From CAZQYC01 sp964597495 (lineage in GTDB: Bacteria; Pseudomonadota; Gammaproteobacteria; Steroidobacterales; Steroidobacteraceae): 64,000 nucleotides of DNA. The translations under genes were made by a program, and so were the position numbers. The notes below the pieces were generated by a model. It was not told the DNA's origin. It saw only the letters and a list, made by a program, of their open reading frames with translations, and searched no databases. How positions within the stretch are numbered: position 1 is the first letter of the stretch; the number at the start of each line of letters is the position of its first letter. The stretch is from assembly GCA_964597495.1 (NCBI GenBank), contig CAZQYC010000006.1, positions 14,446-78,445 of the forward strand, written 5' to 3'. Positions 1 to 8,039 of this stretch are shown here, piece by piece.

Positions 1-2
1 GC

Positions 3-1001
3 GCCTTGACGGCCGCGCAAATCAAGCAGAATTTCGATGCCGGCGTCGGCGAAAAATACTTCGTGCTGTTTAGCGTCAGCCACTTGGTGAACGTACCGCA
101 AGCCTACGTCATGTTCGAGGTGAGTCAGTACGATAGCTATGCCTATCTATTCAAAGATCCGAAGTTCATCAGCCTCGATCCGACGGCATTGCCGGGCACC
201 ATCCCGATCAAGGGCATGCGCATCGGCGTGAATGGCGCCGAACCGGCGGTGGGCCAGGCCTACAAGACGCTCAATACGACGGTGACGGACTCGATTTACA
301 GCTCGGTCGGCGGCGCGAGCCTGTCGAGCGTGGGCACGATCATCGGGTTGGAGCGCGGTCCTGCGGCCGACGAATTCTTCCTCACCTTCGAACAGATCGG
401 TACCAACGTCGATGCACGAACGGAGCCGGCGCCGTTGACTCCCGCCGTGCCGTCGAATTCGCCGCGGCCGTCGGATATCGGGGTTCGCACCTTCGACGGC
501 ATCAACGACACGCTGTCGCAGGTGACGGGCATTAGCAAAAATGCGAGCGGTCCGAAGGCGACCTTCGACAATTTGCGCCGTGGATTACCGGCGACCGCCG
601 ATTTCGGCTCGTTCCTGTATTCGCATCAGATGGGGGTCTCGCAGTTGGCGATCACCTATTGCAATGCGCTCGTCGACGACACGACGGGAATTCGTACGGC
701 CTTCTTCGGCGCGGGAATCAATGCCGCCTTGGCTTCGAATCTCACGCTGCAAGCGGACATCGATGCCGTGATCAATCCGATCGTGGACAAGGTGGCCGGC
801 ATCGGCGTCAGCAATCAGCCGAGCGTGGCGTTGCGAGCCGAGTTGCAAGGGCTCATTGCTAATACGAGCACGACGGGTTCGGCAGGCCGTTCGCTGGGAC
901 TGTGTGCCGGCACGAACTCCTGCGGCGGCACGCGCACGGCGACGGCGATTAAAGCGGCTTGCGCAGTGGGTTTGGGTTCAGCCGTCATGCTTGTCAATTG
1001 A
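3..1001 (+). CDS. C-terminal part of unknown probably exported protein (5' truncated)
   Basis: The reading frame is open from the window edge, so the true start lies upstream; about 332 codons are visible. I do not recognise the family. The visible part is rich in small and polar residues (Thr, Ser, Gly, Ala), has no membrane span, and holds a CAGTNSCGG segment near the end, all typical of an extracytoplasmic protein. A segment near residues 210-230 (QLAITYCNALVDDTTGIR) faintly recalls the DUF1592-type proteins that pair with Tat-exported DUF1501 proteins, and the next gene is such a Tat-type protein 55 bases downstream. Co-transcription and joint export are inferred. A 14-base direct repeat lies in the gap. 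Confidence 0.6.
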   Translation, partial: ALTAAQIKQNFDAGVGEKYFVLFSVSHLVNVPQAYVMFEVSQYDSYAYLFKDPKFISLDPTALPGTIPIKGMRIGVNGAEPAVGQAYKTLNTTVTDSIYSSVGGASLSSVGTIIGLERGPAADEFFLTFEQIGTNVDARTEPAPLTPAVPSNSPRPSDIGVRTFDGINDTLSQVTGISKNASGPKATFDNLRRGLPATADFGSFLYSHQMGVSQLAITYCNALVDDTTGIRTAFFGAGINAALASNLTLQADIDAVINPIVDKVAGIGVSNQPSVALRAELQGLIANTSTTGSAGRSLGLCAGTNSCGGTRTATAIKAACAVGLGSAVMLVN

Positions 1002-1018
1002 TGCTTGTGAGTAGCGCC

Positions 1019-1046
1019 AGATAAGTTAGAGCAGATAAGTTAGAGA
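1019..1046. repeat. 14-base direct tandem repeat, two units
   Basis: Two adjacent copies of agataagttagagm (1019-1032 and 1033-1046) fill the gap just upstream of the next start codon. One of several 13-16-base tandem duplications in gaps of this window. Confidence 0.8.
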
Positions 1047-1056
1047 GAGACTCCTC

Positions 1057-2637
1057 ATGATTATTCGATCTGGAAAGAAGCGTCCGCTGGGAATCGACGA
1101 ACCGCTGCGGCACGAAAGTCACAAGCGACCGGTGACGCGTCGCGACTTCCTCTCGCAGGGCTTTACTACGGGCGTTGGGACAGTCGTCGCGCCGTCTTTG
1201 CTTGGCGCGCTCGCTTTTCCACAGTGGGCCGGCGCCGCGCTTTCCGGCGCCGTGGACGATTTACGTCTCAACTACTGCCAGATCACCGGCGGTAACGGCA
1301 AGGTGCCGTTCATTGCCTTCGATTTGGCGGGCGGCGCCAACATTGCCGGTTCGAACGTGTTGACCGGTCAAAACGGCGATCAGCTTAATTTTCTATCTAC
1401 TGCGGGCTACTCGAAGCTCGGTATTCCCGGCACCATGGTGCCGAACGCCAACGTAGCGGGCACTACCTTCGTCGATACGCGTTTAGGCCTGGCATTCCAC
1501 AGCGACAGCGCGTTTCTGCGCGGGATGATGACCAAGATTTCGCCTGCGACAGCCGCCAATATCAATGGATTCGTGATTCCGGCACGCTCCGAAAACGATA
1601 CCAGCAACAATCCGCACAATCCGATGTACGGCATTGCGAGGGCGGGCGCCAAAGGCGAATTGCTGACGCTGATCGGCTCGCAGAATTCGGACTCGGGCGG
1701 CAATTCCATGGCGCCGGCGATGATGATCGATCCGACCAATCGACCGACGAAGATCGATCGAACGTCGGATGCGCGTGCGCTGATCGATACAGGCGACTTG
1801 AGCACGCTGTTCCCGGGACCGACAGGTCAGGCGGACACACGTGCCGTCATGGAAGCCATTGCGATGGTTAGCAAGCAGAAACTCGATACTCCGGGAGTAT
1901 CGACCTTGTTGTCGCCCGCGTCGGCCGACGACGATGCCAAGAAGCTTGCGAAGTGCGCGTACATTAAGACGGCATACCAAACTGACCGCTACGCAACGGG
2001 CGCGGACGTCGTCGATCCGACGAAAGACACGGCGATTACGGGCGGCACGACGCCGATTTTCACGACTGCTGATTTTGGCAACGGCGAGTACAACAAAACG
2101 GCGGCGGTGATGAAGCTCGTTGTCGGCGGATTTGCGGGTGCCGGAACCATTTCGATGGGCGGCTTCGACTATCACACCGGTGATCGTTCGACAGGCGAAG
2201 CACGCGACTTCCGTGCCGGCGAGTGCATGGGCGCATGCTTGGAATATGCAGCGCGGACCGGCAAGCCGTTAATGCTGTACTGCTTTAGCGACGGCTCGCT
2301 AAACAGCAACGGCATGCTCGACAATTCCACCGGTGGTCGCGGTAAGGGCCAGTGGACCGGCGACAACCAATCCACGGCCGCTTCCTTCGTATTGGTTTAC
2401 AGCCCAACGGCCAAGCCCGTCATGGCTCGTAACCAAATCGGATCGTATTCGCCCAACGGCGACGTCTTGAATAACTCGAGTCCCGCCGCGAATGCAGTCA
2501 ACTTGCTCGTCGAGACCGTCATTCTCAACTACATGGCATTGCACGGCGAAGAAGGAAACTTCCAGACCTTGTTCCCGACCTCGGGGTTGAGTACCGCACA
2601 GATGAGCGCCGTATTGGCGGCAACGCGTATCGTCTAG
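1057..2637 (+). CDS. Tat-exported protein, distantly DUF1501-like
   Basis: 526 residues. The N-terminus carries a twin-arginine motif (TRRDFLSQGF, about residues 27-36), a hydrophobic stretch and a likely AGAAL cleavage region, so export of a folded protein to the periplasm is predicted. The rest is rich in Gly, Asn and Thr. A segment near residues 368-410 (GGFDYHTGDR, then LMLYCFSDGS) resembles the GGWDTH and SEFGR regions of DUF1501 proteins, but the match is weak. It follows the unknown exported protein by 55 bases and probably shares its transcript. It ends before a convergent anti-sigma gene, with a hairpin between. Substrate and role unknown. Confidence 0.7.
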   Translation: MIIRSGKKRPLGIDEPLRHESHKRPVTRRDFLSQGFTTGVGTVVAPSLLGALAFPQWAGAALSGAVDDLRLNYCQITGGNGKVPFIAFDLAGGANIAGSNVLTGQNGDQLNFLSTAGYSKLGIPGTMVPNANVAGTTFVDTRLGLAFHSDSAFLRGMMTKISPATAANINGFVIPARSENDTSNNPHNPMYGIARAGAKGELLTLIGSQNSDSGGNSMAPAMMIDPTNRPTKIDRTSDARALIDTGDLSTLFPGPTGQADTRAVMEAIAMVSKQKLDTPGVSTLLSPASADDDAKKLAKCAYIKTAYQTDRYATGADVVDPTKDTAITGGTTPIFTTADFGNGEYNKTAAVMKLVVGGFAGAGTISMGGFDYHTGDRSTGEARDFRAGECMGACLEYAARTGKPLMLYCFSDGSLNSNGMLDNSTGGRGKGQWTGDNQSTAASFVLVYSPTAKPVMARNQIGSYSPNGDVLNNSSPAANAVNLLVETVILNYMALHGEEGNFQTLFPTSGLSTAQMSAVLAATRIV

Positions 2638-2676
2638 CCGCGGTTTCTTAGCTCGTACTGGGCTCTCAACGGAGTT

Positions 2677-2709
2677 CATGCAGATCGCAGCTCGATGGCG
2701 GTCTGCATG
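2677..2709. terminator. Hairpin between convergent genes
   Basis: Arms CATGCAGATCGC (2677-2688) and GCGGTCTGCATG (2698-2709) pair over 12 bases with one mismatch and a 9-base loop. It lies 40 bases after the Tat gene and 58 bases beyond the convergent anti-sigma gene. There is no clear T run, so it may be a weak bidirectional terminator or only an RNA-stabilising stem. Confidence 0.5.
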
Positions 2710-2766
2710 AGGGTCATCGCAAAAGAATCATTGCAAAGGAATTGTCGCAAAAATTATTTCGCAAGA

Positions 2767-3534
2767 TTATTTGCCGTCGGGCGCCGTCAATTCGACCAAG
2801 AACGAACTTGCCGGAGTTGTGGCTCCATTGGCTCCGTCGGTAGGCGTTTCATCGATGGATATGGAAATTTCGTAAACACCTGGTGAGAGTTTCGACGAGT
2901 CCAGATAGATCGGCACGAAGCCGTCTTGGGCCGGCTCGACACCGGTAACGGCCGCCAATTCAGGTAAGTCCGCGCTGTCGGCGCTACGCATTCCAATGCG
3001 ATAGTGTCTCGATGATGCAGTCGTTTCCGGCTTGATTCGAAGTTCGATAGCCGCTTGCTGGCGGGGGAGTTGAATCGTTGCATCGTACGAGCTGGTTCGA
3101 GTTCGTTGAATGTAACGTGACTCTGCGATCGTAAGGTTCGGTTGAAGACTTCCTGTCAAGATCGACGTTAGGTTCGACGCCACGTTCGATCTGAGGGCCG
3201 ATGGGGACGCCGCGATCATCGTGCGTGAGGTTCGATTCGCATTCATCCACAGGGCGCCGAGCAGCACGATAGCGGTGATCGATGCCGCCATCGACAACGG
3301 CAGCGAACGTCGCCACCAGGGTTTTTCGGCAAGCAACGAGCGAAGCTCTCCCGATTTCTGCAAATCCATCAGGCCCGATTTGAACTGCGCGGTTCTGTTT
3401 AACTCTTGCAGTATTTGCGGATGCTCAAGATAGTACGCCTCAAAAGCCTCACGTTCCGAATCGGAGAGCTGATCGGCGAGATATCTCGCGATCATGTCGT
3501 TGTCGTCGATCGACTGGCGGTTAATCGCTGTCAT
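2767..3534 (-). CDS. Membrane-anchored anti-sigma factor-like protein
   Basis: 255 residues. The first 60 residues form a helical region (MIARYLADQLSDSEREAFEA) that looks like the ZAS fold of anti-sigma factors. One membrane span follows a basic WWRR flank at about residues 73-96 (SLPLSMAASITAIVLLGALW), then a periplasmic domain of about 155 residues. The usual zinc ligands (HxxxCxxC) are missing: HPQILQEL stands where the family has CPxCR. It lies 40 bases downstream of an ECF sigma gene on the same strand, so it most likely holds that sigma factor at the membrane. The pairing is inferred from position and layout. Confidence 0.75.
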   Translation of the reverse strand: MTAINRQSIDDNDMIARYLADQLSDSEREAFEAYYLEHPQILQELNRTAQFKSGLMDLQKSGELRSLLAEKPWWRRSLPLSMAASITAIVLLGALWMNANRTSRTMIAASPSALRSNVASNLTSILTGSLQPNLTIAESRYIQRTRTSSYDATIQLPRQQAAIELRIKPETTASSRHYRIGMRSADSADLPELAAVTGVEPAQDGFVPIYLDSSKLSPGVYEISISIDETPTDGANGATTPASSFLVELTAPDGK

Positions 3535-3574
3535 GGTGGGTAGATTTGCTGCTATATGGATATATGTCTTGACA

Positions 3575-4318
3575 TTAGAATATGTGCCAGCCCGACAGAA
3601 AAATGATTGTCACGCACAATAGCGAGAGCAGGTCCGATCGGGTCAAGCCTTCCGATTCGAAGAGGGTTCTCATCCGTTGCCGGGCGCGAGACATTACTTG
3701 AGTGAACTGCAAGGCGGTCAGCCCAAGTTCCTTGCAGATAGCCTGTTTATCTTCTTCGTCGAGATAGAAGCGCTTGATGACTTCGCGATCTCGGGCGGAA
3801 GGCAGCGACTTCAACACCCGCAGAGTGGTTTTCTGCACCTGCGCGGCTTCGATTCCGTCGCTGTCGCAGGCGGATAGGAGTTCCATGACTTCGGTGCTTG
3901 ACCGCATGTCTTCGCGATTATCGAAATTTCTCGATTGATTGCGAAGTAGGTTCATGCTCACCCTGAACACATATCCGCCTATGCGCTCGGGTTGGGTTAG
4001 GCGGCCCGCTTTCGCGTGCTCCAGGGCAATGGCTATCGCTTCGTTGACCAGGTCGGAGGCAAGCTCCCGATTCCTCGTTCTTCTATACACCAGAGAAACG
4101 AGCCCGCTGTATTTTGTTGTGATCAACCGTGCGATCTGAGCACGATCGACAAAACTTCCGTGATCCGGCTGTTCTTGTCGACCCGCATTTACGTCGACCT
4201 TCGCTATGAAAGGGGTGGGTGATTCCACGTAAGTACCGAAAGGATCAGTAGGCGATTGGGGGCGGTGGCGTCCAGTTTCCGATGGAAACGCCTCTTTCCC
4301 AAAAGCACGGGTAAGCAA
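3575..4318 (-). CDS. ECF-family RNA polymerase sigma factor with hydrophobic C-terminal tail
   Basis: Up to 247 residues from a TTG start; a GTG at 4228 (residue 31) is an equally plausible start. Region 2 is visible at about residues 64-125 (YSGLVSLVYRRTRNRELASD, DLVNEAI), and region 4 at about 168-220 (LPSARDREVIKRFYLDEEDK, then ELGLTALQFTQVMSRARQRM), with the promoter -35 recognition helix. The last 20 residues (LLSLLCVTIIFLSGWHIF) are strongly hydrophobic and could span the membrane, which is unusual for a sigma factor. The downstream gene encodes its likely anti-sigma factor. No target promoter can be assigned. Confidence 0.85.
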   Translation of the reverse strand: MLTRAFGKEAFPSETGRHRPQSPTDPFGTYVESPTPFIAKVDVNAGRQEQPDHGSFVDRAQIARLITTKYSGLVSLVYRRTRNRELASDLVNEAIAIALEHAKAGRLTQPERIGGYVFRVSMNLLRNQSRNFDNREDMRSSTEVMELLSACDSDGIEAAQVQKTTLRVLKSLPSARDREVIKRFYLDEEDKQAICKELGLTALQFTQVMSRARQRMRTLFESEGLTRSDLLSLLCVTIIFLSGWHIF

Positions 4319-4980
4319 AATTCGGATCGGTGACCATGGCTGCTACTGGACGCGTATGCAGCGCCGTCGTTGTTTCTTTGTCAATTTCATAAACCGTTCC
4401 GTAGGCAGGCTCGCCTCTTCATTCATGATGAGCGCGCAATGGATACTTGGTCTTCGATGTGAGCGACGCGTCTCGTGAAAAAATATTGCCTGTCGCTGGC
4501 GCATTTCGCAAGGTCACGACAGGTCTATTTGTGTGGCAACTATTGAACGGGTTGCACGCGCTAACCGCTCGTTAAGCGAGGTGGAGGTTGTCGGGGTCAT
4601 CGGTTTAGAAGAGGTAGGGCAGGATGGATTCTCGGTAGGACTCTTGAATCTAAGCTCACAGGGATGCAGGGATAGTGCTAGGGCATTTCTTGTCTACCTC
4701 TTCTAAGCCCATGCGCTTTGTATGTGTCCGTTTCTAGCGTTGAAGATCCATCAATAAAGATCGATAAGGCGGTCGGCGAGGAAACGACTGGACGGAATCG
4801 AATTTATTTTGATGGGTTGCCGGAAACCTATGCAACGGGCGGGTTGTCGTATCCAGAGTAGCGAATATCTTTTCATCCTATCGGAGTCTGCGCGTGTGGC
4901 ATCGTCGTGAAGGGTATTGGGAAGCCATGTACCTCTTTAGAGAGGAATTGAAGCGATCGTCCACGGTCAGCGACATCGAG

Positions 4981-5025
4981 ATCGATGACACCGAAATCAA
5001 TGACACCGAAATCAATGACACCGAG
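4981..5025. repeat. 15-base tandem repeat, three units
   Basis: Three adjacent units of atcratgacaccgar (4981-4995, 4996-5010, 5011-5025), followed by a degraded start of a fourth. In frame it would read repeated DDTEI/NDTEI in an 83-codon frame (4894-5145) that is otherwise unconvincing. Confidence 0.85.
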
Positions 5026-5137
5026 ATCAGTGCCGTTGGCCTTCGCCGCGATCCCCGTCTCCGTGCGGAGTGTGGCCGCATTCGACAGACCTCAAGTTGC
5101 CTTCTATGTCGACAACGTGACGAGTGTCATTTCAACC

Positions 5138-5180
5138 AAAGCTAGTTAACCCAAACTAGTTAACCCAAAACTAATTAACC
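5138..5180. repeat. 14-base tandem repeat, three units
   Basis: Three near-identical units of (a)aactagttaaccc, ending in the variant ctaattaacc. The unit contains CTAG and is twice the 7-base unit of the CTAG elements found elsewhere in this window. Confidence 0.8.
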
Positions 5181-5744
5181 TGCCTAACCGGGTGGAGCGC
5201 GGGTGCGGAGCGACCGCCTGACGATCCCAACGGTGTCTGCCAACCGTTGGAAAATATTTTTCAATCGATAGGTTGATGCATGAACTCGCCTGCTGACGAT
5301 TTTGAGATGGGCTTAAGTAGAGCCCGGTCCGCTCTTTGATTTTTTACGCGTCACGGCATGCGACTGCATTGGCTCATGAAAATCATGAAGAGAACGCGCG
5401 ATGATCACGAGGCCGTGAGCGGCAAGATATTCCAGTCGACGTTTCTTTTCACACACCCGATAGTCTTTGACCGATTGCAGGTTTACCTGCATTGCATATC
5501 GTTTTTCCGCTACGTAGCATGCACGCTTTATGCGGCGGCAACCAAGATCGCACAATTTTCCAGGCGGCCTGCTGCAAAATTCTGTTTTCAATAGGCGACG
5601 GCTGGGTTATGAACGAGCCGACAAAGTCGCGCACATCCCAGGTACATCGATGGGCTTGATTTTGGGGAGACGGCGAAAGCTACGCCTCTCGCACGCCACG
5701 TTAAAAGCAGTGTGGTTTTCAGTTCACCGATTAATTTGTGGGGT

Positions 5745-7901
5745 ATGAAAGTGGTTGTGTGTTCTAAGTCGATATCGGCGGTCGGTAAAGCCGTTGCGTA
5801 TGGGGCGTTGCTCGTTGGGGCGTTCGCCGAGTCACCGGTCGTTGCGGCATTTCCATTACCCGTTGCGGCTCCATTAAAAGAAGTAACCGTGACCGCCACT
5901 CGTGTCGAGGCCGTGTCGTTCGATGTGCCTGCCTCCATTAGCAGTGTGTCGGCTGATGTATTCACGAACTCGCTGGGGGTCAATTTTGCCGACGATATGA
6001 GCGAAGTACCTGGACTGCTGGCGCGCAACCGCAATAACTATGCTCAAGATCAACAGGTGTCCATTCGTGGTTACGGTGCCGGTTCCACTTTTGGTGTCCG
6101 TGGCATACGCATCTACCAAGACGGAATTCCCGCAAGCAGCCCCGATGGGCAAGGCCAAGTCTCGCAATTCAATCTCGATTCGGCGGAACGCGTTGAAGTG
6201 TTGCGAGGTCCTTTTTCTGCGCTGTACGGTAATTCCTCGGGCGGCGTGATCCAGCTTTTCACGGCCAGCGGAAAGGAGCCTGGAGCGATTCGGGGCGGTC
6301 TCGTGGGTGGAAGCTTCGGCGCGATCCGTGCGAATGCGAACGTCAACGACAACATCGAGGCGTTTGACTACAACGCGAGCTTCACGCATTTCCAAATCGA
6401 CGGGTTTCGCGATCACAGTGCGGCGCGCAATGAATCGTTCAACGCAAAGCTCGGCTACGCCATTAACGATGCAAACAAACTCACGCTGGTGGCGAACTTC
6501 ATTTCGCGGCCGGACAGCGACGATCCGCTGGGTCTTACGCCGGCACAATTCAATGCCGACCCCGAACAGACCGACGCGGCGGCAATCAACTTCAATACGC
6601 GAAAAAGTTTGCAGCAGCAGCAGGTTGGGCTCCTTTATGACTTAACGCTGAGCAACGCTCAGTCGATCAAGGTAACCGGGTATGTCGGTAGCCGAACGGT
6701 CGAGCAATTCCTCTCGGTCGCCACCGGCGCACAAATTGCGGCGACAAGTTCCGGTGGGGTGATCGACCTCGATCGCGAGTATTTCGGCACCGATGCACGC
6801 TGGGCATGGGAAGGGGAGTTGGCGGGTCGGGCGCTCTCGCTAGTCGCCGGGTTGACCTACGACAAGCAAGACGAGCACCGCCTCGGGTTCAACAACTTCA
6901 TCGGTGCGACGTTGGGTGTGAAGGGCGCGTTGCGCCGCGACGAGAATAACATTGTCGACAACGTCGACGAGTACGCCCAAGCCAGCTGGGAGATTGCCGA
7001 ACAGTGGTCGCTGCTGGCCGGTATTCGCCATAGCAACGTGGGTTTCGAATCGGAGGATCACTACATCGTTGCCGGGAACGGCGACGACAGCGGAGCGAAG
7101 TCCTATGACGCCACGTTGCCGGTTGCAGGCATCCTGTTCAAGGCACGGTCCGATCTTCGTTTCTATGCGTCGTACGGACAGGGTTTTCAAACGCCGATCG
7201 TCGCAGAAATTGCGTATCGAGCCAGTGGCGGCACGGGATTGAACTTGGCACTGAATGCCGCGAAGAGCCGTAACCTCGAGCTCGGAACGAAGTGGCAGAG
7301 TGAGAGCTTCACCGCCGAAGCGGCGTTGTTCCAAGCGCGGACCAGTGATGAAATCGTGATCAACACCAACACGGGCGGCCGTTCAACCTACCAAAACAGC
7401 GGCCGCACGCTGCGTCGCGGTGCCGAGCTCTCGGCCAGTCATCGATTTGCCGACATGTGGCGCGCGCAACTTGCCTATACGTACTTGGACGCCACTTATA
7501 GCGATGCGTACTTGACGTGCACGGCGACGCCTTGCGCCGCCGCGAATGTACTCGTAAACGCCGGCAATCGATTGCCGGGAATCCCGAAGAACAATGCCTT
7601 TGCGTCGCTTCGCTTCGGCAATGAACTGGGATGGCACGCCTCTGCCAATGCCCAATACGTGAGCCGGGCGGCGGTCAACGACGTCAATACCGTGTTTGCA
7701 CCGAGTTACTACTTAGTGGGCGTTGAAGGCGGGTATGACCTGGAAACCGATCGCTGGACGCTCGGCGGGTTCGTGAGAGTCAACAATGCTTTCGATAAAG
7801 ATTACGTGGGCTCAATCATCGTAAACGACGGCAATTCGCGTTTTTTCGAACCGGGATCGCCCTTCGCTGTGTGGGCGGGTGTCAGCGTTTCGTATAAATG
7901 A
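5745..7901 (+). CDS. TonB-dependent outer-membrane receptor
   Basis: 718 residues from the ATG at 5745, which gives a plausible signal peptide (KAVAYGALLVGAFAESPVVA); a GTG 33 bases upstream only adds an unlikely extension. A TonB box-like segment (LKEVTVTATR) opens the mature protein. The plug domain follows (QQVSIRGYGAGSTFGVRGIR, then RVEVLRGPFSALYGNSSGGV), then a long barrel ending in an aromatic-rich strand (VWAGVSVSYK). It imports a substrate across the outer membrane using TonB/ExbB/ExbD energy; a full set is encoded at 41.7-44.2 kb. Substrate not identifiable; the plug resembles siderophore and metal-chelate receptors. A CTAG element separates it from the convergent PQQ dehydrogenase. 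Confidence 0.9.
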   Translation: MKVVVCSKSISAVGKAVAYGALLVGAFAESPVVAAFPLPVAAPLKEVTVTATRVEAVSFDVPASISSVSADVFTNSLGVNFADDMSEVPGLLARNRNNYAQDQQVSIRGYGAGSTFGVRGIRIYQDGIPASSPDGQGQVSQFNLDSAERVEVLRGPFSALYGNSSGGVIQLFTASGKEPGAIRGGLVGGSFGAIRANANVNDNIEAFDYNASFTHFQIDGFRDHSAARNESFNAKLGYAINDANKLTLVANFISRPDSDDPLGLTPAQFNADPEQTDAAAINFNTRKSLQQQQVGLLYDLTLSNAQSIKVTGYVGSRTVEQFLSVATGAQIAATSSGGVIDLDREYFGTDARWAWEGELAGRALSLVAGLTYDKQDEHRLGFNNFIGATLGVKGALRRDENNIVDNVDEYAQASWEIAEQWSLLAGIRHSNVGFESEDHYIVAGNGDDSGAKSYDATLPVAGILFKARSDLRFYASYGQGFQTPIVAEIAYRASGGTGLNLALNAAKSRNLELGTKWQSESFTAEAALFQARTSDEIVINTNTGGRSTYQNSGRTLRRGAELSASHRFADMWRAQLAYTYLDATYSDAYLTCTATPCAAANVLVNAGNRLPGIPKNNAFASLRFGNELGWHASANAQYVSRAAVNDVNTVFAPSYYLVGVEGGYDLETDRWTLGGFVRVNNAFDKDYVGSIIVNDGNSRFFEPGSPFAVWAGVSVSYK

Positions 7902-7906
7902 CGGTG

Positions 7907-8036
7907 TTAGCAGCTAGCTACTAGCAAGATATGGAACCATCTTCTGGTTACCGCTAAACGACGTGTTGTGTTGAGGGGCGAGCCAAGTTCTCGAGTTCAT
8001 CTTCTGGCTAGTGCCTAGTTGCTAGCGGCTAGTAGC
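7907..8036. repeat. CTAG heptad element, copy A
   Basis: Left arm 7907-7926 (short, CTAG every 7 bases) and right arm 8005-8036, whose heptads are GGCTAGT, GCCTAGT, TGCTAGC, GGCTAGT. TTCTGG lies at the inner edge of the right arm (and once more at 7942-7947); the matching CCAGAA of the left arm is lost. It sits between convergent genes and ends four bases before the PQQ dehydrogenase stop codon. Confidence 0.8.
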
Positions 8037-8039
8037 TTC

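Larger units (their letters stand above)
4319..5744. other. Gene-poor 1.4 kb region with tandem repeats
   Basis: No convincing gene between the sigma factor and the first TonB receptor. Short reading frames here lack ribosome sites and protein-like composition. Two tandem repeats are present (4981-5025 and 5138-5180). A weak stem (AGAGC 5319-5323 with GCTCT 5331-5335) precedes a T run at 5340-5345 and could end a plus-strand transcript. The region may hold the divergent promoters of the sigma and receptor genes, or an unrecognised small RNA. Confidence 0.6.

Noticed and set aside
4894..5145. 83-codon frame containing repeated DTEIN units
   Set aside because: The repeat is better explained as a DNA tandem repeat; the remainder is Arg/Cys-rich with no ribosome site.
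5319..5345. Stem with T run as a firm terminator
   Set aside because: The stem is only five base pairs and no gene ends nearby; kept only as a note on the region.
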